Of a DNA stretch of 64,000 nt, positions 45,050-55,797 are shown in pieces. The stretch spans positions 30,738,454 to 30,802,453 of the forward strand of contig JBCNJP010000012.1 of assembly GCA_039602395.1 (NCBI GenBank). The letters are read 5' to 3'. Both the position numbers and the translations under genes were made by a program. The first letter of the stretch is position 1, and every line of letters begins with the position of its first letter. The stretch comes from Deinandra increscens subsp. villosa (lineage: Eukaryota > Streptophyta > Magnoliopsida > Asterales > Asteraceae). The notes below the pieces were generated by a model. The model did not search any database, was not told the origin of the DNA, and worked only from the letters and a program-made list of their open reading frames with translations.

Positions 45050-45510
45050 CTTTTCGAGGCATTTGAAGACTTTTCGATCAGCCTGTCTGATCGAAAACCC
45101 CTTACTGTCGCTTTCATGTGATCGAGAAAGACCCTCTGTGTCTTTTCAATCAGTCACCTGCAGTCGAAAAGTCAATTTCTCTGACTTTTCGATCAATCGC
45201 TCCCTATCGAGAAGTCCCCTCAGTGACTTCTCGATCTGTCAGTTTGATCGGAAAGTCTCTTGTGACTTTTCAATCCGTCGTTCCCAATCGAGAAGTCCCC
45301 TTTGTGACTTCTCGATCAGCCAATCACGATCAAAAAGTCCCCCTGTGACTTTTCGATCAGCTTCTTGATCCAATCGGAAAGTCCCCACTGTGACTTTTCG
45401 ACCCACATCTTCTTTTCGACCGAGAAGTGCACTTTCTGATCGAAAAGTGCGTTTCGACCAGCCTCCAACAACCGAAAACTCCTTTTAGACTCACTTTCTT
45501 CTGATCGAAA
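45050..45510. repeat. TTTTCGATC palindromic repeat array in the leader
   Basis: About twenty copies, in both orientations, of GACTTTTCGATC / GATCGAAAAGTC and variants (GACTTCTCGATC, AATCGAGAAGTC) lie between PBS and gag, roughly every 20-25 bases. Alternating orientation would permit a row of hairpins in the RNA. A second array of the same words lies at 54060-54385. Confidence 0.85.
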
Positions 45511-45539
45511 ACCCTTGTGTTTGCCTCTCAGTGTTTACA

Positions 45540-46424
45540 ATGGCCTTTGATATGTCAAGTCTGTCAAGTGCAACCCTTGAGATGGATGCCAAGATCGGAA
45601 CCAACGCCAGACCACCTCGTCGGATGTCTGGCAAGGACTTCATGAGCTGGAAGTACCGATTCGTGAACTATGTAAACTATCATGATCCCAAGATCATGCG
45701 ATCGGTTGAAGTGGGAGACTATGTCCCATCGACACCTAGAGAACAGGGTCAGCCACCCAAACCTATAGGCAAATCTGAATGGATTGATGAAGATTGGGAA
45801 AGGGTGAAACGTGATAGAAAGGCACTGGCTGCTCTAACCATGGCTTTATCTCCTAAAGTAGCTGAAGCCTTCAAGGAGTACACCTCTGCTAAGACACTTT
45901 GGGATGCTCTTGTGGCCGCATATGAAGGAAATGACGATATGAAGGAATCTCGAAGAGAAAACCTAAGAGAACAGTTTAATGAATTCAATTACATCCCTGG
46001 TGAAAATATTGAGACTCGGCTTCAATGGTTCATCAAAATTGTGCCAGGAATGAAAGATGATGGAGTCACATACGCACAGGTAGAAGTAAACAAGAAGCTG
46101 GTAAATTCTCTTCGGCTAAATTGGGATATCACTATTGAGTTAATAGAAAAGACAATGCAAATGTCTACTTCACCGCTGAGCGAGCTTATGTCCACCATTA
46201 GAGCGTATGAAGATAAGAAGCAGAAGAGGGCCAGAAAGCTGGGCAATGGAGCATTAATGAACCAAGATAATCAAGCTTTCATCTCACAGTCAGCTGCTGC
46301 TCCGAACAACCCACAGTCTAATCCGATGGGATTTATTGCTCAAGCCACTAGGTCAAGTACATCTGGAACATCAAACCTTGTCTCTTTAGATGTTAATGCT
46401 CTCACCAAAGATCCCAGTTTATAG
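45540..46424 (+). pseudogene. copia-2 gag N-terminal part
   Basis: Open for 295 codons. The ATG at 45540 (TTACAATGGC) is preferred to 45531 because of context. UBN2-type gag: F-M-S-W-K-Y-R-F-V-N-Y-V start, L-A-A-L-T-M-A-L, L-W-D-A-L-V-A-A-Y-E-G, and a C-terminal I-R-A-Y-E-D-K-K followed by an N/Q/S-rich tail. It ends at TAG 46422-46424; a frame shift is needed to join the next segment. Gag is the structural particle protein. Confidence 0.85.
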
Positions 46425-46429
46425 GAATT

Positions 46430-47830
46430 ATGAGTTGCTATCAGGCACTCGTTGCAGGTTCTCTTCTACCCATTGATTTAACTCTAGATGATGTGAATCA
46501 AGTCAACCCAGAAGACCTGGAGCATATGGATATTTCTTACCAGATTGGAATGTCAGCCTTCAGAGCTAAGCAGTTCATGGAAAAGACAGGAAAGAAGGAC
46601 TGGAATGGAGGGAAAGGGATAAAGCTTAGTTTCAACAAAGCAAACCTGAGGTGCTACAACTGCAATGAGTATGAGCATTATGCATGGGAATGCACCAAAC
46701 CAAAGGTTGAAAGAGATGTCAAAACTGAGAACAGAGGTGAAAGTGTGAAGAAGGAGACAGGGAAGAACGACAGGGCACTGGTGGTTCAGCACACACCAGG
46801 ATATGATTGGACAAATAAGGTGGAAGACTTGAGTCTGACGCTTGATCATGTAGCCCTCCTGGCTAAAGAAGAAGCACAGAAAGAAGCTGCTGAAGTCTTC
46901 CATCATGCATTCATGGCAGACATAACTCCAGGTTCCCAAGCCAGAAGCAATGAGGTATGTTCTAACCCTAAATGCCAAATTACATTTAATGAATGTAAAG
47001 ACTGGGAACGTAAGTTCATTAATGAAACTCTAAATCGTGAATTATCTGATAGACACCTTCGACAGTACAAAGGTAGGAGTAAAACATTTAGAGAAAAATT
47101 AGAAGCAGCCAAAGTAGATATTAAGAATCTTTAAAGTCAATTAAGTAATAAAACTACTTATCTTAGAATTGCTAACGTAGAGATTGACACATTAAAATCA
47201 GAGGTTGAAGAACTTAAAGCCAAATTAGGAACGTCACAAAATAAAGTTGAACGAAATGATAAGATTGTGTCATAAATGATGAAGGCTAGCTCTCTTTTCT
47301 ACAACACAGATGTCCGAATGCGACATCTCAAAGCCCACTCTAGTTTGGGTCTCGGTACTGAGGTAAAGGATGAAACATCCACTCATACAGTACTGATGCC
47401 ATTGATGCATGAAATGATCCCAGACTATGAGAGTTCAAAGACCTCTTTAGAAGCTAAGGCTGAAATAGAAAAGAAACTTGTTGCATGCCCCATTAAAATG
47501 TTTGCTCCTGTTTCTAACATTACTAACACTTCTACTTCTTGTGCAGATAAAGGTAATAAAGAAGCAGGGGTAGTGAATTGCAAGGAGTCCCCTAAGAATC
47601 CCGTGAAGTCTAATTATGATTCTTACTATAAAAACTTTGATTTTGAGAAACTTGAACCTTCTGTTAAGTTTGAGTCAAAAACTTCAGAGTCTGTTTTGTG
47701 TGATAAACCTTCTGAATGTGGTGTGTTTACTTTTGGTAAATGTGATGCTAAACCTGTGAAACCCTTAAGAACTGTTAAAATTTTAGAAGGGGTAAGGGAC
47801 CACAGGTTGCTGGTCCCAAATCCACATGTG
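46430..47830 (+). pseudogene. copia-2 gag C-terminal part with CCHC knuckle and coiled coil
   Basis: 46430-47134 holds C-Y-N-C-N-E-Y-E-H-Y-A-W-E-C, a CCHC knuckle in which the usual G before H is E, then a long charged, heptad-like region to L-E-A-A-K-V-D-I-K-N-L. After a stop it continues as coiled coil (A-E-L-K-A-K-L-G-like) and as 47276-47836. A long coiled coil after the gag knuckle is characteristic of Sirevirus gag proteins. Stops at 47132 and 47272 interrupt it. Confidence 0.75.
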
Positions 47831-48029
47831 ATGTGAAAGTTTCTGAGGATAAGATTAATAATCCTGCCCAAAATGTGCAGAAAGTACGGGACACCAGACC
47901 CCGTGACTTTGTCTTGTACCCAGAGGTTAACTCTGCTTATGACCAATTTAAGCCAATACAATGGGAGTATATTTTGACCACAAAGCCACATGGTAAGGCC
48001 CTTTGAATCCACAAAAATTGTTCAAAACC

Positions 48030-48890
48030 AACATGGATATCCACTGGGCGTAACCAACAACAAGCTCCCGTGTATCCAAAGAAACAGTCTTGCCATTTGT
48101 GTGGCAGACCAGGACATGTGGCAAGAAACTGTTTGCACCGCCCTTATGAACCTTATTATCCTAAAAAGGTCCTGCCAAAGACTGTCCCATTGGGCCAAAC
48201 ACATGTTGGCCCAAAACAAAAAAAATGGACCTTCAGATTTCAAGGGGCAGAAGTTGGCACTACAACCTCCACAGACACAATTGCATGCTAGACCAACACC
48301 AAGGTCTGCACCTTCAAACTGAAAGGTGTAGCAGGCTATACCCCAACACTCAAAGGTGCATAGAGGGATTCCAAAACCCAAATCACCTAAACAAGAACCA
48401 AAATCTATGAAAAGTAAAAGGAGTCAAAATGCTAAAAAATCTCCAAAGCTTTCAAAGACATTGACTAAGCCTGCTTGGGTCCCAAAACTTGTTGAACCCT
48501 CAAAATATGTCTCTAACCCAAAGCAAGATACTTTTCCAAAACCACCTGTTCATTCAAAACCAATTTAAAAATCTATCTTCAAATCCTTTTCAAAAACACC
48601 CTTCCATCCAAATCCAGTTGGTTCAGCTAAATCAAATGGTTGGAGGAAGGATGACAGGTGGAACATTCCAAAACAGGTGAATTTGTCCTTCAAGCCAACT
48701 GGAGTGTATAAAAAACACTCCACATCTTTCCATAAGGTGAAAAGTTCAAAAACAAATAAAATTAAACAACGGGAGCTTGGGAAGGAAAATCACCAACCCA
48801 GAGATGTCAACAAGAAAGACATTCTCAGTCCAAACAAGGACATGCCAACTTCACCCACACCAATTAAGGCCTGGGGTACCAAAATCTAAC
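48030..48890 (+). pseudogene. copia-2 second zinc knuckle and lysine/proline-rich linker
   Basis: C-H-L-C-G-R-P-G-H-V-A-R-N-C at about 48091-48132 is a complete CCHC knuckle. It is followed by a basic, K/P/S-rich linker in shifting frames (48356-48890) with many S-K-P repeats. No catalytic motif. It bridges gag and protease. Confidence 0.75.
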
Positions 48891-48903
48891 TAATCTCCTT
48901 TGA

Positions 48904-49119
48904 ATGCAGGAACAGCCAAGGAGGACTGTTAGCAACCTATGGTATGTTGACAGTGGTTGTTCCAGGCATATGACGGGCGACATATCTCTACTACAAGACT
49001 TGGAGAAATTTGACGGAGGATATGTGTCGTTCGCCGGAGGAGTTGGAGGATATATCAGTCAGAAAGGCATAGTACGCAATGGATGTCTCAGCTTCCATGA
49101 TGTCAATTATGTCGAGTAG
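48904..49119 (+). pseudogene. copia-2 aspartic protease
   Basis: 71 codons with W-Y-V-D-S-G-C-S-R-H-M-T-G-D, the D-S-G active site form used by copia proteases, followed by V-S-F-A-G-G-x-G-G. A TAG after D-V-N-Y-V-E (49117) cuts it from the next domain. Confidence 0.85.
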
Positions 49120-50061
49120 TTGAAGCACAACTTGTTAAGTGTTTCACAAATATGTGATCAGGAGTATCCAGTTCTCTTCAATAATAAAGAATGTCTCATT
49201 CTCAAACCTGGATACTCCATCCCTGACGATTGGGTGTTGATGAGAACACCAAGATATGGTAACTCCTATGTGCTTAACATGCAGAAACCCCCCACATCTG
49301 AGGTGGCATGTCTTCTCTCTAAAACCTGCTGAGAACCACGCTCAGTTGCGGCACAGAATATTGGGGCACGTGAATCTGAAGAATCTGAATCGACTTGCTA
49401 GAGGAGGGCTTGTTAAAGACCTTCTAATCAAACAATTTGTGCTCAAGGAGAAGTGTGTGGCATGTGCTAAGGGGAAGCAGCACAAACGTCCACATAAGAC
49501 AAAGGTGTTCAACAGAATCTCATCTGTTCTGGAGCTGCTTCACATGGACCTCTTCGGTCCAGCCAGTATGTTAATTTTAACCGATGTGCATTTTGCTTAG
49601 TTATTACTAACGATTTTTTCCGTTTCACATGGGTATTCTTTCTGTCAAAGAAAAGTGATGTTGCAGGTATACTGATTGCATTCATTAAGCTCATTGAAAA
49701 CAAATTAAAGCTGAAGGTGAAGGCCATCAGGAGTAATAATGGGACGGAATTCAAGAATCACACCATTGATGAGTTCTGTGCTGAAAAAGGAATCGAGCAT
49801 CAATAGAGTTCCCCCTACACTCCTCAGCAGAATGATGTAGCAGAACGACGCAACATGACGTTAATTGAAGCTGCTCGTACTATGTTGTGTGATTCTAAGC
49901 TACCGACCATGTTTTGGGCAGAGGCAGTTCATACTGCGTGTTATGTCCAGAACATGGTGCTCATCAATAAGCGGCAGCAGAAGACCCCTATGAGCTTATC
50001 TACCATGACAAGCCTAGAATTGGGCACCTTCGGGCTTTTGGGTGTCTATGCACAGTTTTAG
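49120..50061 (+). pseudogene. copia-2 GAG-pre-integrase and integrase
   Basis: 49120-49332 carries L-L-S-V-S-Q-I-C-D; 49320-49560 carries H-x-x-L-G-H-V-N...C-V-A-C (zinc-binding) and L-H-M-D-L-F-G-P (first D region). At 49600-49900 in shifted frames follow T-N-D-F-F-R-F-T-W, R-S-N-N-G-T-E-F and Q-Q-N-D-V-A-E-R-R-N. The second catalytic Asp is Asn (AAT at 49734-49736), a stop (TAG 49804) precedes S-S-P-Y-T-P-Q, and 49855-50061 ends the core. Not functional. Confidence 0.85.
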
Positions 50062-50165
50062 TAAATACGAAAGTACCAAAGTTTGCTGCTAAATCTGATG
50101 AATGTTATTTTGTAGGTTACTCTGCCAGCTCTGCCTACAGGGTATTCAACAAAACTACCGGGATT

Positions 50166-51617
50166 GTGATGGAGTCCACCAATGTGGATTGGCTAGAAGA
50201 AAATCCATTAGATGGTGGAGTGGGTCCTCCTCAAGCTTTTGACTATAGTCAATTCTTTCTTCCGTTAGGATTGGAACCAGTCATAGCCGAAGAACTCTTC
50301 GAAGACACAATCTCAGGACCGTCAATAACACACTCCATTACAAAGGCTCTGGTAACTACCCCTGAAATAGATACCACACCAGTACAGGAAACAGTTGATA
50401 CTAACAATGACCATGAGGCAGATGACAACCCTGGTACAGACACTCCTCAAACACATGGAGCTGATGCAGAGGGAGAAGCTGAAACAAATGATGAACTAGA
50501 TCAAACAAATCTACCTCCGGTAATCCCCGTTCAAGCCGTTGCAGAAACCAGGATCCATAAATATCACCTCTTGGACAACATCATTGGTCCGCTAGCATCA
50601 GGGGTGGTAACAAGAAGCCGGTCAGAGGACATCAATCATTGCATGTACTCCTGTTTCATCTCTAAAATTGAGCCCCCTAACATTACTATGGCTTTGACAT
50701 ATCCTAGTTGGGTAGAAGCCATGCATGAAGAACTGAATCAATTCTCACGGCTTCAAGTTTGGAGGTTAGTAGAAAGGCCTGCTGACAAAAAGGTCATCAC
50801 AACTCGATGGCTTTATAAGAATATAAAGGATGACAATGGCATTATTGTAAGAAACAAGGCCAGGTTGGTGGTTCAAGGCCACAAACAGATTCAAGGGGTG
50901 GATTATGATGAAGTGTACGCGCCCGTTGCTCGATTAGAGGCAATAAGAGTCTTTTTAACCTACGCATCCTATATGAACTTCACGGTCTACCAATTAGACG
51001 TGAAAACAACCTTTTTATATGCTGATATGGATGAAGAGGTATATGTCACTCAACCTCCTGGCTTCATTGATGAGGAACACCCGTATCATGTGTTCAAGCT
51101 AGACAAGGCATTGTATGGTTTACACCAGGCCCTTCGGTCTTGGTACAAGACGTTGACTGATCATCTTCTAGCACACTGGTATACAACAGGCATAGTGGAT
51201 CAGACTCTTTTCAGAAAGGAGGTGGAGCATGACATAATCATGGTGCAAGTATATGTTGACGACATCATCTTCGGGTCAACCAATGAAGATTTGTGCAAAG
51301 AGTTTGAGAAGGTGATGCGCACAAAATTTGAGATGAGTCAGATGGGCGAGATGGAATATTTCCTCGCATTACAAGTGAAGCAAAGTGACAGTGGGATACT
51401 TATCCATCAGGCCAAATATGTCACGAAAATTTTGGAAAAATACAAGATGATGGATGCGAAGCCTGTCTCCACACCTATGGCGGCCAGGCCTGCACTTACC
51501 AGGGATCCAGACGGTCAACCGGTGAGCGAGCACATGTACCGGTCTATGATTGGGTTGTTGATGTATCTAACCGCCAGCCGTCCAGATATCATGCTTGTAG
51601 TGTGCCAATTCGCATGA
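50166..51617 (+). pseudogene. copia-2 reverse transcriptase
   Basis: A single open frame of 483 codons. Residues 1-160 are a variable acidic linker; from about 175 the RVT_2 domain runs P-S-W-V-E-A-M-H-E-E-L, T-R-W-L-Y-K-N-I-K-D, Y-A-P-V-A-R-L-E-A-I-R, Q-L-D-V-K-T-T-F-L (catalytic D), L-Y-G-L-H-Q-A and Y-V-D-D-I-I-F-G (YVDD) near residue 360. It ends at a TGA after V-V-C-Q-F-A, before RNase H. Best preserved gene of the window. Confidence 0.9.
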
Positions 51618-51659
51618 TATCAGGCTAATCCTAAACTCTCTCATCTATCTACTGTTTAA

Positions 51660-52199
51660 CATATTTTTAAATATTTGAAGGGTCGGCCACGACTGGGCCT
51701 CTGGTACCAAAAAGAGTCAGGATTTAATCTGTATGCTTTCACTGACAGTGATTATGGTGGTAATGAGCTAGACAGGAAATCCACATTTACCGGAGCTCAA
51801 TTCTTAGGTGACAGGCTGGTATCATAGCAAAGCAAAAAGCAACACACGGTGTCCCAGCCGACAGCCGAAGCAGAATATGTGGCTGCATCTGCTTGCTGCT
51901 CACAGGTGGTATGGTTGCAGCATCAGCTGGGAGATTATGGTTTGAATTTCTTTGATACTCCCATTTTCTGTGATAACAATGCTGCATTGCAAATTGTTAA
52001 ATATCTTGTGCAGCACTCAAAAACCAAACACATTGACATAAAAACGCACTTCATTCGGGATTGCTATGAACGTAGGCTCATTCGTTTAGAACGGGTGGGG
52101 TCGGATGACAATGTGGCGGATATGTTCACAAAACCCCTTCCGAGTGCCAATTTTGAAATGTGCCTCAAAGGCCTCCGGATGATAGCCTTTGATGAGTAA
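51660..52199 (+). pseudogene. copia-2 RNase H
   Basis: F-T-D-S-D-Y-G-G (catalytic D), R-K-S-T-F-T-G, a TAG in place of the residue before Q-S-K-K-Q, then S-Q-P-T-A-E-A-E-Y-V-A-A (catalytic E), F-C-D-N-N-A-A-L (D), and K-H-I-D-I-K-T-H-F-I-R-D, ending L-R-M-I-A-F-D-E-stop at 52199. All motifs present, three interruptions. Confidence 0.85.
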
Positions 52200-53495
52200 T
52201 CTGGCAACTGTTTTTCATGTTCTTGTTTTTTTTCTTAAAAAAAATTGAAAAAAAACCATAAATAGTGTTTCTTTATTGTTTTGAAAAAAAATCTAAAAGC
52301 AAGGGGAAGATATAAAAATAAACATCTAATGTTTCCTCTAAATTATGTGCTTTTAATTTTTTTTTTTCTGGTTTTGGTTGACCAGGATCGGAAGTGATAT
52401 AAATTTCCAGGTGTTTGCTGACTGATACGTGTAAGGTGGAAGTGAAAAGTTGTGATTCATGGCCGATATGCTTGATAGGCTCTGCTGTCAATCAATCAAA
52501 AGATATGTTTTATCACAACACTTGAAGATAACGTATGATGCTTGAAGGGAAGCACACACTTAGGATAGTACAATTTCTATTTGACTGTGCATTAGGAATC
52601 CTGAGACAAATGCCCGATTCTGAGTTTTGATGTCATGCTCAAAAACTCCCATTTCCTCTGCTTTGCATAAGCAATGACCTGGGAATGTTGTACGTGAGTC
52701 AGGACTCCTTTGTTCTACGAAAGCGGAGACCCGGAACCTCCCTGATCCACGTACGCTTAAGATCACATTGTACATACAGTATAAACCCAAAAGATGCCAA
52801 CGTGCACAACCAAAAGAGACCCTCAAGTGTCCAAAACCCTCAGCCTTTGTCACTGATGAGAGCATTATTAAAAATGTTTCAAAAGTTCAGTTGACTATGT
52901 ATATTATCCAACAAAACCTCCGTGATCTATTCTTTCTTTTCTCAACCCAGTCTGGAGCATGATGTTAGGCTTAAGGAAATGTGTCATGAAAAATGTTGTA
53001 CGGAAACCAGGTGTACTTGATAGAGTGTACAAATTATACCTAGGACTTATGTGTGTGACCTGGATAGATTTTCATAATTAACAAACCTTAAAATATAAAT
53101 TATGTGATGAAACTGCCTGAGTAAGTGAAAGCGGCACAAGTTTAAAGATGGACCACAATACCAGCAATCGCCTGAACACGTGAAGTAACTGAAGCTGAAA
53201 AAGGTTCCTCAGTCACAGACTATCTGGTATGATCCCTCATAATGCCTCTTCACTCAAAACTCGGTTGGTTAAGTTTTTTTTGTATTTTTTAGTTTTTTAT
53301 TCAATTTGTTGATTTATTTTATTTTTTTTTATTTATTTAAAAACTTTACCGGATATCAAAACTCTCGGGCTTGAGTTCAGGGGAAGCTTTCTAAATAAGC
53401 GGGATTAGTTTTGGGGTGATTTGTTGAACAAAAATCAAGTTGTTTTTTAAAAAATTGGTTTATGTCAAAGTTTGTGTGTGACTTGGTCAAAGTCC
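52200..53495 (+). other. Non-coding spacer between pol and the 3' gene-like unit of copia-2
   Basis: About 1.3 kb, T/A-run rich at 52225-52270 and 53270-53340. There is no conserved ORF. It ends with ACTTGGTCAAAGTCCAAAC (53480), near the start of the CT-rich leader. Confidence 0.6.
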
Positions 53496-53539
53496 AAACT
53501 TGAGGGTGTGGTGTGAAATTATTTTTAAAAAAAACTTTG

Positions 53540-53922
53540 AAACAAAACAAGAGAGCCAGCCCCCCACCTTCTCCACTCTCCTTCTCTCTCTTCTCCGCCA
53601 AACCCTAACCCTCGCCATCACCTCCTCCGTTCACCACCACCACTTGCTGCCACCACTGTCGCACACCACCACAGCCATCACCACCACCCTACGACTACAC
53701 CACCACCTTTCCCGTCGTAAATCTCCACCGGAACACCCCCACTCACCCAAGTCGCCACCGTCGCTGTCCCTTTTCAATCCGCCGCCTCCGCCACCAGCTG
53801 CAACCATCCGACACCTCCCCTCCAGTCAGAATCACACTCTGAACGCATCCTCGCCATTGATTTTGAGCAATGGCTCCTCGATTGAAGCGTGCAGCTCGAC
53901 CCGCTTAGGATCGAATGAAGTA
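53540..53922 (+). pseudogene. Leader and first exon of the copia-2 3' unit
   Basis: CCCACCTTCTCCACTCTCCTTCTC-type pyrimidine-rich sequence and CAAACCCTAACCCTCGCC, then CCACCACC repeats, resemble a plant transcript leader. ATG at 53869 (GCAATGGCTC) opens a short basic peptide M-A-P-R-L-K-R-A-A-R-P-A with a TAG, then D-R-M, ending at a GTATGT donor (53922-53927). The other reading across 53500-53934 (H/P-rich) I take as spurious. This layout is like the start of a separate gene. Confidence 0.55.
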
Positions 53923-54508
53923 TGTTTTTTTTAATTTTCTTGTGCGTATTGGGTGGGACAGGTAAAAAATTCGATTTGCGGGTGTTTGGAACTGTTTTTA
54001 ACTGTTAAATCCTTCGAAAATTAGTTGTTTGGTTGAGTTGTAGGTTTCTCGTAAAGAAGACAAGGTTTTTCGATCTAGCCAGGGGCTTTTCGATCAGGCT
54101 GAACAACTTTTTGATCGGCCTCCGACACTTTTCGATTGATGGTTACCGATGACCTGGGGCTACTCGATCGGGAAGCCGAGTTTTCCGATCGAAAGCTATG
54201 CTTTTCGATCGAAGATCAGGCTTTTCGATCGAGATTGGCACTTATCGACCAGGGATCTCGGTGATCACTCGGGCTTTTCGATCAGTCCTAAGACTTTTCT
54301 ATCAGAGATCTTGAACATGCTATACTTTTCGATCAGACGGATGCTTTCCGATCGAAAACCCTGTTTTTCGATCGAAAAGGTACCTGATGATGTTTCAACT
54401 GGTTTTTTCAGTTATTTTTAAGACGTTATGCTGCCCGTTTTTCGAGAAATACTTAAAACTGATGAATTCTTGTCTGTTTTGGATTTTATCTGTGTTTGTG
54501 AGTGCAGG
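53922..54508 (+). other. Putative intron with TTTTCGATCGAAAA palindromes
   Basis: GTATGTTTTTTTT at the donor and GTTTGTGAGTGCAG at the acceptor (about 54508) bound about 587 bases. From 54060 to 54385 it contains some fifteen CTTTTCGATC / GATCGAAAAG units, including perfect TTTTCGATCGAAAA-type palindromes at about 54205, 54220 and 54365. The same words form the leader array at 45050-45510. Confidence 0.65.
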
Positions 54509-55797
54509 GACTTGGAATTCATCAAAGATCACAACACGGTAGCATATTTGCTGGCCCACCTGCAGAGTATCGAGAGAAGTACCGAGCAATGATTGAAGGT
54601 CTAAAACGATGATGTCTACACTATGCCTTCACTGCAAATCATGTCGCCTGCAAGCGAATGCAACAGGAATTTTGGAAGACAGCATACGTGTCTGATGATG
54701 GAAAGCAGATAATAGCCAAGATACAAGCAACAGTAGTGGTCTTATCAGAAGAGGACTTCAGACAGGCCCTCAGGCTTAAAGATGTTGCTGCTGATCCAAT
54801 TACTCTGGATAAAGAAATGGTTACTCAATGTTTAAAGGAAATGGGGTATCATATAGTGTCTCCACCTACCATAAAGGCTCTCCTTCCACCATACTGGAGA
54901 ATGCTGGCCCACTACTTACTGAAATGTGTAATTGCTAAGAAAAGTTCAACAGATCAACTGAACCAAGTGCACAACCATGCTATGGTGTCACTAGTTAGAG
55001 GGGTTCGTTTTAACTGGTCCAGGTTGATCTTTGATGATGTCAAGGCTGTAGTAACCAGAGATAAGAAGTTTGCAGTTGTTCCAAGGTTCATCCAATTGGC
55101 TCTAGATTCTAGATATCCAGCATTGAGGAAGACCAATGATACTCATGACACTAAGCCTATGGGCATTGAGGTTTTCCCGATGATTAACCCCAAGAAGAAA
55201 CTGACTGATAAGGTTTCGTTTGGTAACAAGTTTGGTGAATTCGCTGAGATAGCAAGAGAGGAGGTTCCTGTACAAAGAAATCCTATCATTGAAGAAGAAC
55301 ACAATGTGCCTGCCTCTCAGAAGCCAGTTACTGAACTCTTAGATAGTTCGGATTGGGAAGACTTTGATCTAGAAGACGTGCAAATTGGTGCATTGAATTT
55401 TGAAGGTGAAGAGAATATTAATTATGACACATATCTTGACGACATTGATGTTGAGGAAGTTGAGGCTGAGACTGCTGAGATCCAATTGACAAGAAAACGG
55501 AAAGCCACGGAGGATCCTCCCCTCAATGCTTCCGTTACCAAAGATCTGACTGAATCTGTGAAGATTGCTACACAACACCCTGAAGAAGCTCCAAGTGACC
55601 CTAGAAGAAGAAGATTGGATCCTCGTGTGCCCCCAGTCACTTGTACAAGTGCTGGTCAATCATCTTCACAACTCACAGCCCAAGACAAAGGGAAGGTGGT
55701 AGAAACACCAGAGTTCAGGATAGAAAGAGAGCTTAAACCAGAAATTGAAGAGCTGAAAGCTAGAATGCATCCCAAAGTGAGATTATTGGAGACTTAA
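54509..55797 (+). pseudogene. Sirevirus-type extra ORF after pol, main part
   Basis: After the acceptor, D-L-E-F-I-K-D-H-N-T in one frame gives way, after a frame change, to E-Y-R-E-K-Y-R-A-M-I-E-G-L-K-R, a TGA at 54610, then an uninterrupted 379-codon frame from 54658. Features: a helical N-terminus with P-P-Y-W-R-M-L-A-H-Y-L, R-F-N-W-S-R-L-I-F-D-D-V, V-P-R-F-I-Q-L-A-L; a D/E-rich middle (about residues 225-275), a basic R-K-R-K patch near 282; a charged C-terminus. No signal peptide or membrane segment was seen, so calling it 'env-like' would rest on position only. It ends at 55797. Function is unknown. Confidence 0.7.

Noticed and set aside
45050..45510. CRISPR-like array
   Set aside because: Repeats are short, alternate in orientation, vary in sequence and lie in a retrotransposon leader of a plant genome.
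53500..53934. 144-codon H/P/T-rich frame
   Set aside because: Reads a CT- and CCACC-rich transcript leader; the short M-A-P-R-L frame that ends at a splice donor is a better reading.
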